NCBI RefSeq assembly: GCF_011603255.1
Contig: NZ_JAANCM010000005.1
Location: 186,001-250,000, forward strand
DNA: 64,000 nt
Source: Ferranicluibacter rubi
GTDB taxonomy: Bacteria > Pseudomonadota > Alphaproteobacteria > Rhizobiales > Rhizobiaceae
Direction of reading: 5' to 3'
Shown: in pieces, positions 26,917 through 36,128 of the stretch
Position numbering within the stretch: the stretch's first letter is position 1
Layout: every line of letters starts with the position of its first letter
Notes under the pieces: model-generated
Told to the model about the DNA's origin: nothing
Database searches by the model: none
What the model saw: the letters and a program-made list of their open reading frames with translations, nothing else
Program-made: the position numbers and the translations under genes

Positions 26917-29094
26917 CTACCAGCTGTATTTCAGCGAGCCGATGACGGTGCGGCCCTGATCACGATAGCAGAAACCGCCCGAGCATACGGCATCGCGCCG
27001 GTCGAAAAGATTGGTGGCGTTGACCTGCAGCTTCAGCCCCTCGTATTTCTTGTCGATTGCGGCGAAATCGTAGTGGACGGCGGCATCGAACAGAACCCGC
27101 GACGAATTTTTCACCGTGTTGGTGTCGTTGCCGAAGCTCGAGCCGATGAAGCGCGCGCCAGCGCCGACGCCCAGCCCATGTGCGAACGTATCTTCCGGCA
27201 TGTCGTAGTTCGCCCAGACCGAGGCCATGTGCAACGGCACTGAAGAGACGAAATTGCCTTGGCTATCCGCCGGCCCCTCGATGATCTTCATATGCGTGTA
27301 GGTGTAGGACGCCGTCAGCGAGAGGCCGTTGTCGAGGCTGGTCGTCGCCTCCAGCTCCAGCCCACGCGACCGCAGCTTGCCGCGCTGGACCTGGATATTT
27401 TCAGGGCCCGTCGGCAGGTTGACGACTTCGTAATAGAGGCCGTTATCCTGATCGATGTTGAAGAGGGCGGCGGTCAGGAGCGTGTTGCTGTCGGGCAGCA
27501 GATATTTCACGCCGATTTCCTGCTGCTGGCTCTCCGTCGGGTCGAAGGGCCGGCGCGTTTCCTGATTGATGCCGGCATTGGGCGAGAAGGCGGTGGAGTA
27601 GCTGAGATAAGGCGCGAGGCCGAAATCGGTCTCGTAGGTCAGGCCGATTCGGCCGGAAAACGCCTTGTCGCGCTGCGACGTCGTGGTCGTGTCGCCGCTC
27701 GCCAGCACCGTGTCGTCGGTGTCCGTATTGACCCAGTCGTAGCGGCCGCCGAGCGTCAGTGTCCAGGCGTCGTAGCGGATCTGGTCCTGTACATAGGTGC
27801 CGATCTGCCACTGGTCCTGAACGGTTCGGGTGGAGAAGGGGATCGGGTCCACATCGCGCCCGGCATTCGGGTTGGCGGTGTCGAGCGGCGGTGCCGTTCC
27901 GGTGCCATCGAGCGAGCGGTAGCGCAGCTTCTGGAAGTCGAGGCCGAAGAGGAGCGTATGATCGAACGCGCCGGTCGCGAACTTCGCCTCGATCTGGTTG
28001 TCGATAACGCCGGCCGTCAGGCGCTCGTCGAAGGTGCCGGCGCTGCTGTCGAGCAAGGTCGGGTCGAGCGCGTTGGGCGCATAGGCGAAGGCGTAATCGG
28101 CATCGATGTTGAGGGTCGAGAGGCGGGCGTTCTGGCGGAAGACGAAGACGTCGTTCAGCCGGTGCTCGAACTCGTAGCCGATCCGCGCCTGCTTCTGGAC
28201 GGAATCGTTGAAATCCGGATTGCCGCCGAAGATGTCGGTGACTTTGCCGGTCAGCGGATCGTTGTAATAGGCGGCCGTGCCGCCCGATTTCGTGCGGGAA
28301 TACTCGCCGAGAATGGTGAGCTTGGTGTCCTCGTCCGGCTTCCATGTGATCGCGGGGGCGATATAGGCGCGATCGTCGGAAACGGAGACCTGTTCGGTAT
28401 CGGCATCGCGCAGCAGACCGGTCAGGCGGTAGTAGATCGGGTCGGTTTCGTTGATCGGACCGGAGAGATCGAACTGGCCCTGATAGCGCTGGTTCGTGCC
28501 ATATTGCAGCTCGACCTCGCGCAGCGGCTCGATCGTCGGGCGCTTGGTAATCAGGTTGTAGAGCCCGCCGGCGCCGGATGCGCCGTAGAGTGCGGAGGAG
28601 GGGCCACGGAGGATCGAGACGCCTTCGAGCCCATAGGGTTCCGTCTTGAAGAGCGAGGAGCCCGCGCCCGGCTGGCGCAGGTTGTCGCGGAAGATGCCGG
28701 TATAGGTGACATCGAAGCCACGGACGGAAAAGCTGTCGAAACGCGGATCGAAACCGAAGGCGCCGACGCGCGTGCCGGGCGTGTAGGCAAGGGTTTCCTG
28801 AAGCGACTGCGGATTGCGGTCTTCAAGTTGCGCGTCCGTGACCGAGGAGATGGATTGCGGGGTCTGGAGGAAGGGCGTGTCCGTCTTCGCGCCGGTGGCG
28901 CTCGCCGTGCCGACATAGCCTTCGCCCGTGATGACGCCGCCGCTGCCGCCAGTGACGACGATTTCCTCAAGCACTGTCGGCGCGCCCGTTGCTGCGTCCT
29001 GCGCCAAGGCAGCCGTGCCCGTCAGAGGCAAGGCGAGCGCCAGGATGGAGGTGCTGGTGACGAGGGCTGAGCGAAGCGGGAAACGGCGTGGCAT
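26917..29094 (-). CDS. fhuA2: TonB-dependent siderophore receptor
   Basis: 725 residues. A signal peptide (residues about 1-31) precedes a TonB-box-like LEEIVVTGG, a plug domain (about 60-180, with SVRGFD and LRGPSSALYG) and a 22-strand barrel ending in the aromatic terminus SLKYSW. The siderophore-receptor signatures QTPQSIS and DVTYTGIF agree with a hydroxamate receptor such as FhuA or FoxA. The FhuF and FhuP genes downstream support ferrichrome or ferrioxamine as ligand. Iron control is suggested by the upstream TGA-N9-TCA site. Confidence 0.92.
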   Translation of the reverse strand: MPRRFPLRSALVTSTSILALALPLTGTAALAQDAATGAPTVLEEIVVTGGSGGVITGEGYVGTASATGAKTDTPFLQTPQSISSVTDAQLEDRNPQSLQETLAYTPGTRVGAFGFDPRFDSFSVRGFDVTYTGIFRDNLRQPGAGSSLFKTEPYGLEGVSILRGPSSALYGASGAGGLYNLITKRPTIEPLREVELQYGTNQRYQGQFDLSGPINETDPIYYRLTGLLRDADTEQVSVSDDRAYIAPAITWKPDEDTKLTILGEYSRTKSGGTAAYYNDPLTGKVTDIFGGNPDFNDSVQKQARIGYEFEHRLNDVFVFRQNARLSTLNIDADYAFAYAPNALDPTLLDSSAGTFDERLTAGVIDNQIEAKFATGAFDHTLLFGLDFQKLRYRSLDGTGTAPPLDTANPNAGRDVDPIPFSTRTVQDQWQIGTYVQDQIRYDAWTLTLGGRYDWVNTDTDDTVLASGDTTTTSQRDKAFSGRIGLTYETDFGLAPYLSYSTAFSPNAGINQETRRPFDPTESQQQEIGVKYLLPDSNTLLTAALFNIDQDNGLYYEVVNLPTGPENIQVQRGKLRSRGLELEATTSLDNGLSLTASYTYTHMKIIEGPADSQGNFVSSVPLHMASVWANYDMPEDTFAHGLGVGAGARFIGSSFGNDTNTVKNSSRVLFDAAVHYDFAAIDKKYEGLKLQVNATNLFDRRDAVCSGGFCYRDQGRTVIGSLKYSW

Positions 29095-29150
29095 GCGAAC
29101 TATCTCTCGGTGAAAAGATGATTTTCACTATCAAGATTCTGCCGCAAAGA

Positions 29151-29191
29151 CAGCCATAAAACATGATTATTCCGATCATGTTTTATGGCTG
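29151..29191. promoter_or_regulatory. 17-bp perfect palindrome containing a RirA-type iron box
   Basis: CAGCCATAAAACATGAT and ATCATGTTTTATGGCTG are perfect complements around TATTCCG. At its centre is TGA-TTATTCCGA-TCA (29164-29178), an exact fit to the TGA-N9-TCA iron-responsive operator of RirA. It is 57 bp upstream of the receptor start. The same sequence could form a hairpin ending the msrA transcript. Confidence 0.75.
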
Positions 29192-29264
29192 TGGGAATTT
29201 CGCAACGCTCGGCTTACGGGGAACCGCCGTGGCACGAGCACCGGCAGCCGTTCCTAAGAGCCGT

Positions 29265-29996
29265 TCAGCCCTTGGCTTGCGAGACCAGTGCCGGCTTGTC
29301 GCGATAGGTCTTCGGGAACACAGTTTTGAGGTTCTCGATCTTCGGCAGGTCGTTGTAGACGATGTAGGGATAATCCGGGTTGAGCGTCAGAAAGTCCTGA
29401 TGATAGGCCTCGGCCGTGTAGAAGCCCTTCAGGTCGGCAACCTCCGTCACGACCTTGTCCGGAAAGACCTTTGCCTTGTCGAGCTGTGCGACATAGGCGT
29501 CCGCAACCTTCTTCTGCTCGGGGCTGAGCGTGAAGATGGCCGAGCGATACTGCGTGCCGTGATCGGGGCCCTGATAGTTCAGCTGCGTCGGATTGTGCGC
29601 GACCGAGAAGAAGATCTGGAGTAACTGGCCGTAGCTGACCTGCGAGGGATCATAGGTCACCTCGACGGCTTCCGCATGACCGGTCTTGCCGCCGCTGACG
29701 GTCTCGTATGACGCCGTTTCCTTCGCGCCGCCGGAATAGCCGGAGACGGCGTTGGTCACGCCCTTTACGTGCTGGAAGACGCCTTGCACACCCCAAAAAC
29801 AGCCGCCGGCAAAGACGGCCTTTTCGGTCTTGGCAGACGTGGTCTCATCGATGCTCGGCGGTGGAATGACCACGGCCTCTTCAGCGGCACCGGCGCGGAC
29901 GGCCGTGACGGCGATGATGAGGGCCGTCAGCGCGAAGGCGCCGAGAACGCCGCCTGTCAGGTTGCGGCGGAGATTGGAACGGGAGGTTTTCGACAT
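29265..29996 (-). CDS. msrA: Peptide methionine sulfoxide reductase MsrA, exported or membrane-anchored
   Basis: 243 residues. The catalytic motif AGGCFWGVQGVFQ supplies the active-site cysteine, with the family pattern VSGYSGG, HAEAVEVTYDP and GTQYRSAIF. It reduces methionine-S-sulfoxide in proteins. About 60 residues precede the catalytic domain, including one hydrophobic segment (GVLGAFALTALIIAVTAVRAGAA), so it probably acts in the periplasm, unlike the cytoplasmic MsrA of many bacteria. A candidate resolving cysteine is not evident near the C-terminus, so recycling may differ from E. coli MsrA. Confidence 0.92.
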   Translation of the reverse strand: MSKTSRSNLRRNLTGGVLGAFALTALIIAVTAVRAGAAEEAVVIPPPSIDETTSAKTEKAVFAGGCFWGVQGVFQHVKGVTNAVSGYSGGAKETASYETVSGGKTGHAEAVEVTYDPSQVSYGQLLQIFFSVAHNPTQLNYQGPDHGTQYRSAIFTLSPEQKKVADAYVAQLDKAKVFPDKVVTEVADLKGFYTAEAYHQDFLTLNPDYPYIVYNDLPKIENLKTVFPKTYRDKPALVSQAKG

Positions 29997-30388
29997 ACGG
30001 CAATCCCTGAGGGCGCGGATGGCTTAAGCGCCTGGCGACGCGCCGTGACGTTTTGGAAGTCTGCGCCGACAGTGAGCCGATCCTTGTCCGGCGTCAAATC
30101 GCGTTTTCGTGTAGTTTTCCGGTACGCGAGACATGATGACGATGGGAGCTGTCGATACGCCGATCTCCGTCCTTTTGCGTCTTGAACGGATACATGAACG
30201 AGCCGGAATAGCCGAGTCATTCGAATCGCTTGCGGCGGCGCGTTCATGCAAGAATTTGCAACCAAATTACGATTTCCTCTAAATTATTGGTTGCTAAATC
30301 TATGCGTTGGAGACAGATCTGTGCTGTCGGTGGGAGGAGAGGCATGTCCTCGTTCTGCGACATTTGATTTCAGAAGGGGCTATCTTTC
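29997..30388. other. Intergenic region upstream of aqpZ (392 bp) with short leader ORF
   Basis: It separates the divergent msrA and aqpZ genes. It contains the inverted repeat GCAACCAA / TTGGTTGC (30258-30265 and 30287-30294) in an AT-rich stretch, a possible operator, and a 7-codon frame (MSSFCDI, 30344-30367) with the strong Shine-Dalgarno GGGAGGAGAGG. No larger gene is convincing here. Confidence 0.45.
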
Positions 30389-31120
30389 ATGAGTAGAAAA
30401 CTTGCGGCCGAACTTTTCGGCACATTCTGGCTGGTCTTCGGCGGTTGCGGTAGCGCGGTGCTTGCTGCGGGCTTCCCGGCACTCGGCATCGGTTTCGTCG
30501 GCGTATCCCTGGCTTTCGGGTTGACCGTGATGACCATGGCCTATGCGGTCGGCGGCATTTCAGGCGGGCATTTCAATCCTGCCGTTTCGCTCGGTCTCGC
30601 CATCGCCGGACGGTTTAGCTGGAAGGAAATCCTGCCCTACTGGCTTGCCCAGGTCATCGGGGGCGTGGCCGGAGCCGCCGTGCTGTACGCGATCGCGGCG
30701 GGAAAGCCGGATTTCATTGCCGGCGGGTTCGCATCGAACGGTTTTGGGGCAAACTCACCGGGGGGCTATAGCCTGTTCGCGGCATTGGTGGTCGAGATCG
30801 TCCTGACGGCGGCATTCCTCATCATCATCCTGGGCGCCACGGCGCGGGCGGCGCCTGCCGGCTTCGCCCCGATCTCTATCGGGCTCGGGCTGACGCTGAT
30901 CCATCTGATCTCCATTCCGGTGACCAATACGTCGGTCAATCCCGCACGCTCGACCGCCGTCGCGTTCTTCGCCGAGAACGGCGCAACGAACCAGCTGTGG
31001 GTCTTCTGGTTTGCGCCTCTGGTCGGCGCGGCGATCGGCGCGTTGATCTGGAGATTCGTTCTGTCGCCCGGCGAGTCGCCGCGGGGAATCGGCCGCGAAG
31101 CCGGAAAGTCCGGCGCCTGA
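30389..31120 (+). CDS. aqpZ: Aquaporin Z
   Basis: 243 residues with six membrane helices and two pore half-helices. The NPA boxes are [11 protein letters not shown] and [11 protein letters not shown]. The R after the second NPA and the His in [10 protein letters not shown], with a small residue on the other wall, form the narrow selectivity filter of water-specific channels. It mediates rapid water flux across the inner membrane. AGGGG lies upstream of the ATG, and a short leader frame with a better ribosome site ends 21 bases before it. Confidence 0.95.
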   Translation: MSRKLAAELFGTFWLVFGGCGSAVLAAGFPALGIGFVGVSLAFGLTVMTMAYAVGGISGGHFNPAVSLGLAIAGRFSWKEILPYWLAQVIGGVAGAAVLYAIAAGKPDFIAGGFASNGFGANSPGGYSLFAALVVEIVLTAAFLIIILGATARAAPAGFAPISIGLGLTLIHLISIPVTNTSVNPARSTAVAFFAENGATNQLWVFWFAPLVGAAIGALIWRFVLSPGESPRGIGREAGKSGA

Positions 31121-31153
31121 CGACAGGCCGTGTGAAGACGAGATAGTGCTTGG

Positions 31154-31180
31154 GGCCCGCTGCCATTACGGCAGCGGGCC
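31154..31180. terminator. Intrinsic terminator between aqpZ and ribH
   Basis: Stem GGCCCGCTGCC / GGCAGCGGGCC with loop ATTAC, followed by TTCGTCTTGT. It lies between convergent genes. Confidence 0.85.
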
Positions 31181-31189
31181 TTCGTCTTG

Positions 31190-31687
<498 letters not shown>

Positions 31688-31771
31688 TCAAGGGTTAGCC
31701 GTTCGACGGGATCCCTTGGGCGAACACGCGGACATGGCGCAGCCTTGTCGGGCCGTGACCTGCCGTTTGCT

Positions 31772-31927
31772 CTCTTTCATCCGGACTATACCGTCGGCTC
31801 CGGAGTCACACCGGATCTGCTGACCTTCCTGCCGCCCGCCAACATGCGGGAGACCTGAAGCGCTCGCGGGCTCCAGGCATTGCCGCCTGTTACCGCCGGT
31901 GGGGAATTTCACCCCGCCCTGAGAACG
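31772..31927 (-). ncRNA. FMN riboswitch (RFN element)
   Basis: The minus-strand leader of ribH contains CTCAGGGCGGGGTGAAATTC, then CCCCACCGGCGGTAACAGG, a central pair of hairpins and the closing GGTATAGTCCGGATGAAAGAG. These are the conserved helices of the FMN aptamer. About 100 bases separate it from the ribH start, enough for the expression platform. Confidence 0.95.
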
Positions 31928-32003
31928 TACGATCGTGACTATAAGCACCTGCAGCAAACCGTCAAATCCGCTTTGTTTCGTGCGGACGGGTTTTTGAAGA
32001 AAA

Positions 32004-33065
32004 CTATTCCCTGACGATGAGAAGATCGCCCGCCGTGAAGCGCAGCGTCACCGTTTCCCCGATGGCCGGTGGCTTCAGGCCGGGATTGTTGAACATGTCG
32101 AACGAGATCACGCTGTCGGCGATCTTCATGCGGGTGCGGATGACCGAGCCGAGGAAGTTGGTGGCGATGACGGTGCCGGTCAGGGCGGTATCGCCCTTGG
32201 CATCGGGTGCAATGGAGCCGGCTTCCGGCCGGAGCGCCAGCGATATCGTATCGCCGGCCTTCGCGGCCCCGAGCGGTTCGCGCAGCGTGATGCCCTGATC
32301 ACCGATGACGATGCGATGGGTTGCGGGATCGACCACCTTGGCGTCGATCAGGTTCAGCGTTCCGACGAAGGAGGCGACGAAGCGGGTCGCGGGGCGATTG
32401 TAGATCTCGAAGGGCGTGCCGATCTGGTCGGCGCGTCCGCCATTCATGATGACGATCCGATCGGAGATCGACAGCGCCTCTTCCTGGTCGTGCGTGACGA
32501 AGACGGTGGTGATGCCCAGCTGCTGCTGGATCATGCGGATCTCCTCGCGCAGCGAAACACGGATCTTGGCGTCGAGCGCCGAAAGAGGCTCGTCCAGCAG
32601 GAGAACCTGCGGCTTGGGTGCGAGCGCCCGGGCCAGCGCCACGCGCTGCTGCTGCCCGCCCGACATCTGGTAGGGGTAGCGATCCGCCAGGTGCTCGAGG
32701 TGGATCAGCGCCAGCATCTCCTTGACGCGGCTGTCGATGTCGGCCTTCGGAGCGCCGGCGACCTTCAGGCCGAAGGCGACATTGTCGCGGACCGTCATGT
32801 TGGGAAACAGGGCATAGGCTTGGAACACCATGCCGATATTGCGCTGGTTGGGCTTCAGTTCGTTCTGGTTACGGCCGTTGATCATGATGGTGCCGGAGGA
32901 GGGCGTCTCGAAGCCGGCGATCATCCGCAGCACCGTCGTCTTGCCGCAACCGGACGGCCCGAGGAATGAGACGAACTCGCCCTTCTCGATCGCCATGTCG
33001 AAGTCGTGGACGACCTGCGTCTGGCCAAAGGATTTCCGGATGTGGGTCAGGGTAAGAAACGACAT
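32004..33065 (-). CDS. ABC transporter ATP-binding protein, PotA-like
   Basis: 353 residues from the ATG at 33065. Walker A is GPSGCGKTT, the signature is MSGGQQQRVALARAL, Walker B is VLLLDEP, and the His switch is in FVTHDQEEAL. A TOBE domain occupies the C-terminal third. It is the last gene of a four-gene transporter operon (binding protein, two permeases, ATPase), starting 14 bases after the second permease. It powers import of a polyamine- or amino-acid-like solute. Confidence 0.93.
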   Translation of the reverse strand: MSFLTLTHIRKSFGQTQVVHDFDMAIEKGEFVSFLGPSGCGKTTVLRMIAGFETPSSGTIMINGRNQNELKPNQRNIGMVFQAYALFPNMTVRDNVAFGLKVAGAPKADIDSRVKEMLALIHLEHLADRYPYQMSGGQQQRVALARALAPKPQVLLLDEPLSALDAKIRVSLREEIRMIQQQLGITTVFVTHDQEEALSISDRIVIMNGGRADQIGTPFEIYNRPATRFVASFVGTLNLIDAKVVDPATHRIVIGDQGITLREPLGAAKAGDTISLALRPEAGSIAPDAKGDTALTGTVIATNFLGSVIRTRMKIADSVISFDMFNNPGLKPPAIGETVTLRFTAGDLLIVRE

Positions 33066-33079
33066 GGAGCCTGTGACCT

Positions 33080-33877
33080 TTATGCCTTGGCCGGGGCGGA
33101 CTTGCCAAAGCGCGAAACGAGATTGAGAAGGCCCATGGAGAGCCATGTGATGGAGAAGGCGATGACCGCGAGCGCCGATGGCTCATAGGCCTTGTTGGCG
33201 CCGACGAGCTGCAGGTAAGGGCCGAAGGCCGGGCGGTTGAGGAGGGCTGCCATGGTGAACTCGCCCATGACGATGGCGAGCGTGATGAAGGCACCCGAGA
33301 GCACGCCACTCATGACGTTCGGGAAGATGCAGCGGAAGAGGATGGTCGACCAGTTCGCGCCGAGGCTCTGGGCCGCCTCCGTCAGCGTACGGACGTCGAT
33401 GGCCCGCATGGCGGTGTCGACCGCCTTGTACATGTAGGGTAGCGACAGGGTGATGTAGGAGAACATCAGCAATATGTTCGTGCCCGTCGTCGAGCCGGTG
33501 AGCGGCAGGACGGACGAGGAGTTGTAAAGACGGAGATAGCCGAACACGATGACGATGGCGGGAATGACCAGCGGCAGCAGCGTGATGAACTCGACCACCG
33601 GCCGCATCTGCGGCAGGCGCAGGCGAACCCAGTAGGCCGTGGGGACCACCAGCAGCATGCCGAAGACGATGGTCAGCAGAGCCATCATCATGGAATAGCC
33701 GAAGGTCTCGCGGAACTGCATGTCCGAGAACACCGAGCGGTAGGCGTCGAAGGAATATTCGCCGCGGCGCATGCGCAGCGAAAATTCGAAGGTGCCGATC
33801 AGGGGAATGACGAAGTAGCTCGCCCCGATGGCCATGGCGATCCAGGCGCCGATGCGGTTCGTCTTCATTTCTGCCAC
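33080..33877 (-). CDS. ABC transporter permease, PotC-like
   Basis: 265 residues with six membrane helices; EAA loop LTEAAQSLGANWSTILFRCIFPNVMSG. It is the second permease of the operon and overlaps the end of the first by 13 bases, indicating translational coupling. Confidence 0.93.
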   Translation of the reverse strand: MAEMKTNRIGAWIAMAIGASYFVIPLIGTFEFSLRMRRGEYSFDAYRSVFSDMQFRETFGYSMMMALLTIVFGMLLVVPTAYWVRLRLPQMRPVVEFITLLPLVIPAIVIVFGYLRLYNSSSVLPLTGSTTGTNILLMFSYITLSLPYMYKAVDTAMRAIDVRTLTEAAQSLGANWSTILFRCIFPNVMSGVLSGAFITLAIVMGEFTMAALLNRPAFGPYLQLVGANKAYEPSALAVIAFSITWLSMGLLNLVSRFGKSAPAKA

Positions 33878-34770
33878 CTCTCAGCGCGCATGCGCAGCAT
33901 GAGATAAAGCACGTTGGAGACGCCGGTGATGACAATCATGCCGAGCGCGATGGCGTAACCCAGGTTCGGATTGTGCAGCACGTCGCCGCGGATCTGCGCG
34001 TAGAGCAGGATCGGCACGATGTTGAGCGAGCTGCCGGTGAGCGCATAGGCTGTGGCGATGGCGCCGAAGGCGTTGGCAAACAGCAGCAGCGTGGTGCCGA
34101 GCAGGCTCGGCCACAGGATCGGCAGGGCGACCATGGTCCAGTATTGCCGGTTCGTCGCGCCCAGGATCTCGGAGGCTTCGCGCCACTCCTTCTTCATACC
34201 GTCGAGCGCCGGCGTGAGGATGAGGACCATCAGCGGGATCTGGAAATACATATAGGTGAGCGTGAGGCCGGTGAAGCTCAGGAGATTGAAGCCGGTCGAA
34301 TAGAGGTTGAACCCGAACCAGTCGCGAAGGAGCACCGTCGCAAGACCCGTGCGGCCGAGGGTGGCAAGGAAGGCGAAGGCGAGGGGAACGCCCGCGAAGT
34401 TGGAGGCGACGCCGGAGAAGGTCAGAAGCGTCGAGCGCACCGAGGCCGGCAGTCCGCCGAGCACGACGGCCCAGGCAAGGAAGAAGCCGATGAACGCGCC
34501 ACCGAGGGCGGAGGCCAGCGAGATGCGGATCGAAATCCAGTAGGCGGACAGGATCGACGGGGTGAAAAGGTCGGAGATGTTCTTGAGCGTCAGCTGGCCG
34601 TCCGGCGTGAAGAAGGCGCCGATGACGAGGTAGAATGTCGGCGCCAGCAGGAAGAGAAACGCAAAGAGCATAAATGGCGCGATGCCCAGCCAGTCGATGA
34701 TCCGGTCCTTGTTGATGGTCGGGCCCGATTTCGGTATCGGCGCTGTCACTGTGCGGATCGGTTGGCTCAT
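33865..34770 (-). CDS. ABC transporter permease, PotB-like
   Basis: 301 residues from the ATG at 34770 (MSQPIRTVTAPIPKSG); the frame is open upstream but arginine-rich and unlike the family. Six helices follow a 30-residue cytoplasmic tail. The EAA loop reads REASEILGATNRQYWTMVALPILWPS. It forms the channel with the overlapping PotC-like subunit. The 92-bp space before it, after the binding-protein gene, contains a small hairpin (CTCCGCG / CGCGGAG, 34808-34825), a usual feature where the binding protein is made in excess. Confidence 0.9.
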   Translation of the reverse strand: MSQPIRTVTAPIPKSGPTINKDRIIDWLGIAPFMLFAFLFLLAPTFYLVIGAFFTPDGQLTLKNISDLFTPSILSAYWISIRISLASALGGAFIGFFLAWAVVLGGLPASVRSTLLTFSGVASNFAGVPLAFAFLATLGRTGLATVLLRDWFGFNLYSTGFNLLSFTGLTLTYMYFQIPLMVLILTPALDGMKKEWREASEILGATNRQYWTMVALPILWPSLLGTTLLLFANAFGAIATAYALTGSSLNIVPILLYAQIRGDVLHNPNLGYAIALGMIVITGVSNVLYLMLRMRAERWQK

Positions 34771-34862
34771 CGGCGAGCTTTCGTTCGGGAGGGCGTATCG
34801 GAAGCCCCTCCGCGCGAACGCGGAGAGGCGGGGTTTAGAGGTCCTACGACCGGTAGAGTGTC

Positions 34863-35966
34863 TTACTGGACGTTGGCGCCGACGACGCCGTCCCACTTGC
34901 CGGTGATCTCGGTCTTGCCGGCAGCCTGCTCGTCGAGCGTCGGGAACACGGCCTTTTCATAGGCAGCGGCCGGCGGCAGCTTGTCTAGCATTTCCTTCGG
35001 GATCTTGTTGTTCTTGGCAAGATCGTTGAAGCGGATCGGGTGGCAATAGCCCTTCAGCCAGCCGAGCTGACCTTCGTCGGAATACAGGTATTCCATCCAC
35101 AGCTTTGCAGCGTTCGGATGCGGTGCGAAGGCGGAAATGGCCTGCACGTAGACGCCGGCGACGACGCCGGTCGTGGGAACGACGACTTCGACCGGCGGGT
35201 TGCCGTTGAGGCTGTCGCGCCAGGAGAGACCGTTATAGTCCCAGGCAACGACGATCGGCGTGGAGCCCTGCGCAAGCGAGGCCGACTTGCCGATGACGGG
35301 CACGAGATTGCCGGCCTTGTTCAGTTCGCCGAAGTAGGAGAGGCCAGCGGTGCCAGCCTTCGTCGCGTCCGTTTCACCGGCAGCAAGGCCAGCGGCGTAG
35401 ACGGCCTGAACGGCCTGGTTGGAGGCGCGCGGATCGCCGGCCAGCGCGATGCTGTTGGCGTAATCGGACTTCTTCAGGTCCGCCCAGTCCTTCGGTACAT
35501 CCTTGACGATGTCGGTGTTCACGACGAAGGAGAGAACGCCGTAATAGTCGCCGTACCAGAAGCCGTCGGCATCCTTGGCGCTATCGGGGATCGAGTCCCA
35601 GGTGGAGACCTTGTAGGGCTGGATCAGGCCGTCGGCCTTGGCCGACGGGCCGAAGGATAGGCCCACGTCGATCACGTCGGGCGCCTGCGGGCCGGTGTTG
35701 CCCTTGTTGGCCTTGATGGCCTCGATCTCGTCGCCGGAGCCGGCGTCGGGGTTCAGTTCGTTGACTTCGAGACCGTACTTGGCCTTGAAGCCGGCGATGA
35801 CGTCGCCGTAGCCGCACCAGTTGTGCGGAAGCGCGATGGTGGTGAGCGTGCCTTCCTTCTTGGCGGCAGCGATCAGTTCTGCGCTCGGCTCGGCAGCGGC
35901 AAGCGCCGTGGAAGCGACGAGCATCGCCGATGTCAGCGACAGAAGGCGGTGGGTCTTTGACAGCAC
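34863..35966 (-). CDS. ABC transporter substrate-binding protein, PotD/AfuA-like
   Basis: 367 residues from a GTG at 35966, chosen because AAGGAGA lies five bases upstream and the predicted signal peptide (HRLLSLTSAMLVASTALAAAE) then starts close to the N-terminus; an upstream ATG at 36035 lacks this. The mature protein has the two-lobe fold of class II binding proteins (TTIALPHNWCGYGDVIAGF, GDYYGVLSFVVNTDIV, PIVVAWDYNGLSWRD). The ligand is unknown. It is the first gene of the operon and downstream of the RpiR regulator gene on the same strand. Confidence 0.9.
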   Translation of the reverse strand: MLSKTHRLLSLTSAMLVASTALAAAEPSAELIAAAKKEGTLTTIALPHNWCGYGDVIAGFKAKYGLEVNELNPDAGSGDEIEAIKANKGNTGPQAPDVIDVGLSFGPSAKADGLIQPYKVSTWDSIPDSAKDADGFWYGDYYGVLSFVVNTDIVKDVPKDWADLKKSDYANSIALAGDPRASNQAVQAVYAAGLAAGETDATKAGTAGLSYFGELNKAGNLVPVIGKSASLAQGSTPIVVAWDYNGLSWRDSLNGNPPVEVVVPTTGVVAGVYVQAISAFAPHPNAAKLWMEYLYSDEGQLGWLKGYCHPIRFNDLAKNNKIPKEMLDKLPPAAAYEKAVFPTLDEQAAGKTEITGKWDGVVGANVQ

Positions 35967-36086
35967 GAAAGTCTCCTTGGGTTTGTCAGGCCGGGGTTTC
36001 CGACCCGGTGGTTCAAGCTGATAGAGCGGCGTCATGAAGCTTCTATGACAGACGCGGTGGACAGTTTTACGCTTCGTCTCCCGGCT

Positions 36087-36110
36087 AAACCCCTGTATTT
36101 AGGGTTTTTT
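36087..36110. repeat. AT-rich hairpin between rpiR-type gene and transporter
   Basis: AAACCC and GGGTTT flank CTGTATTTA; six Ts follow on the plus strand. The genes on both sides are on the minus strand, where the tail is not T-rich, so it would be a weak terminator for the regulator gene. Confidence 0.4.
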
Positions 36111-36128
36111 GTTGCAGGGTTTCCGGTG

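Noticed and set aside
27259-29070. 603-codon open frame on the plus strand opposite the TonB-dependent receptor
   Set aside because: It is a GC-driven shadow without domain features; the receptor on the minus strand is intact.
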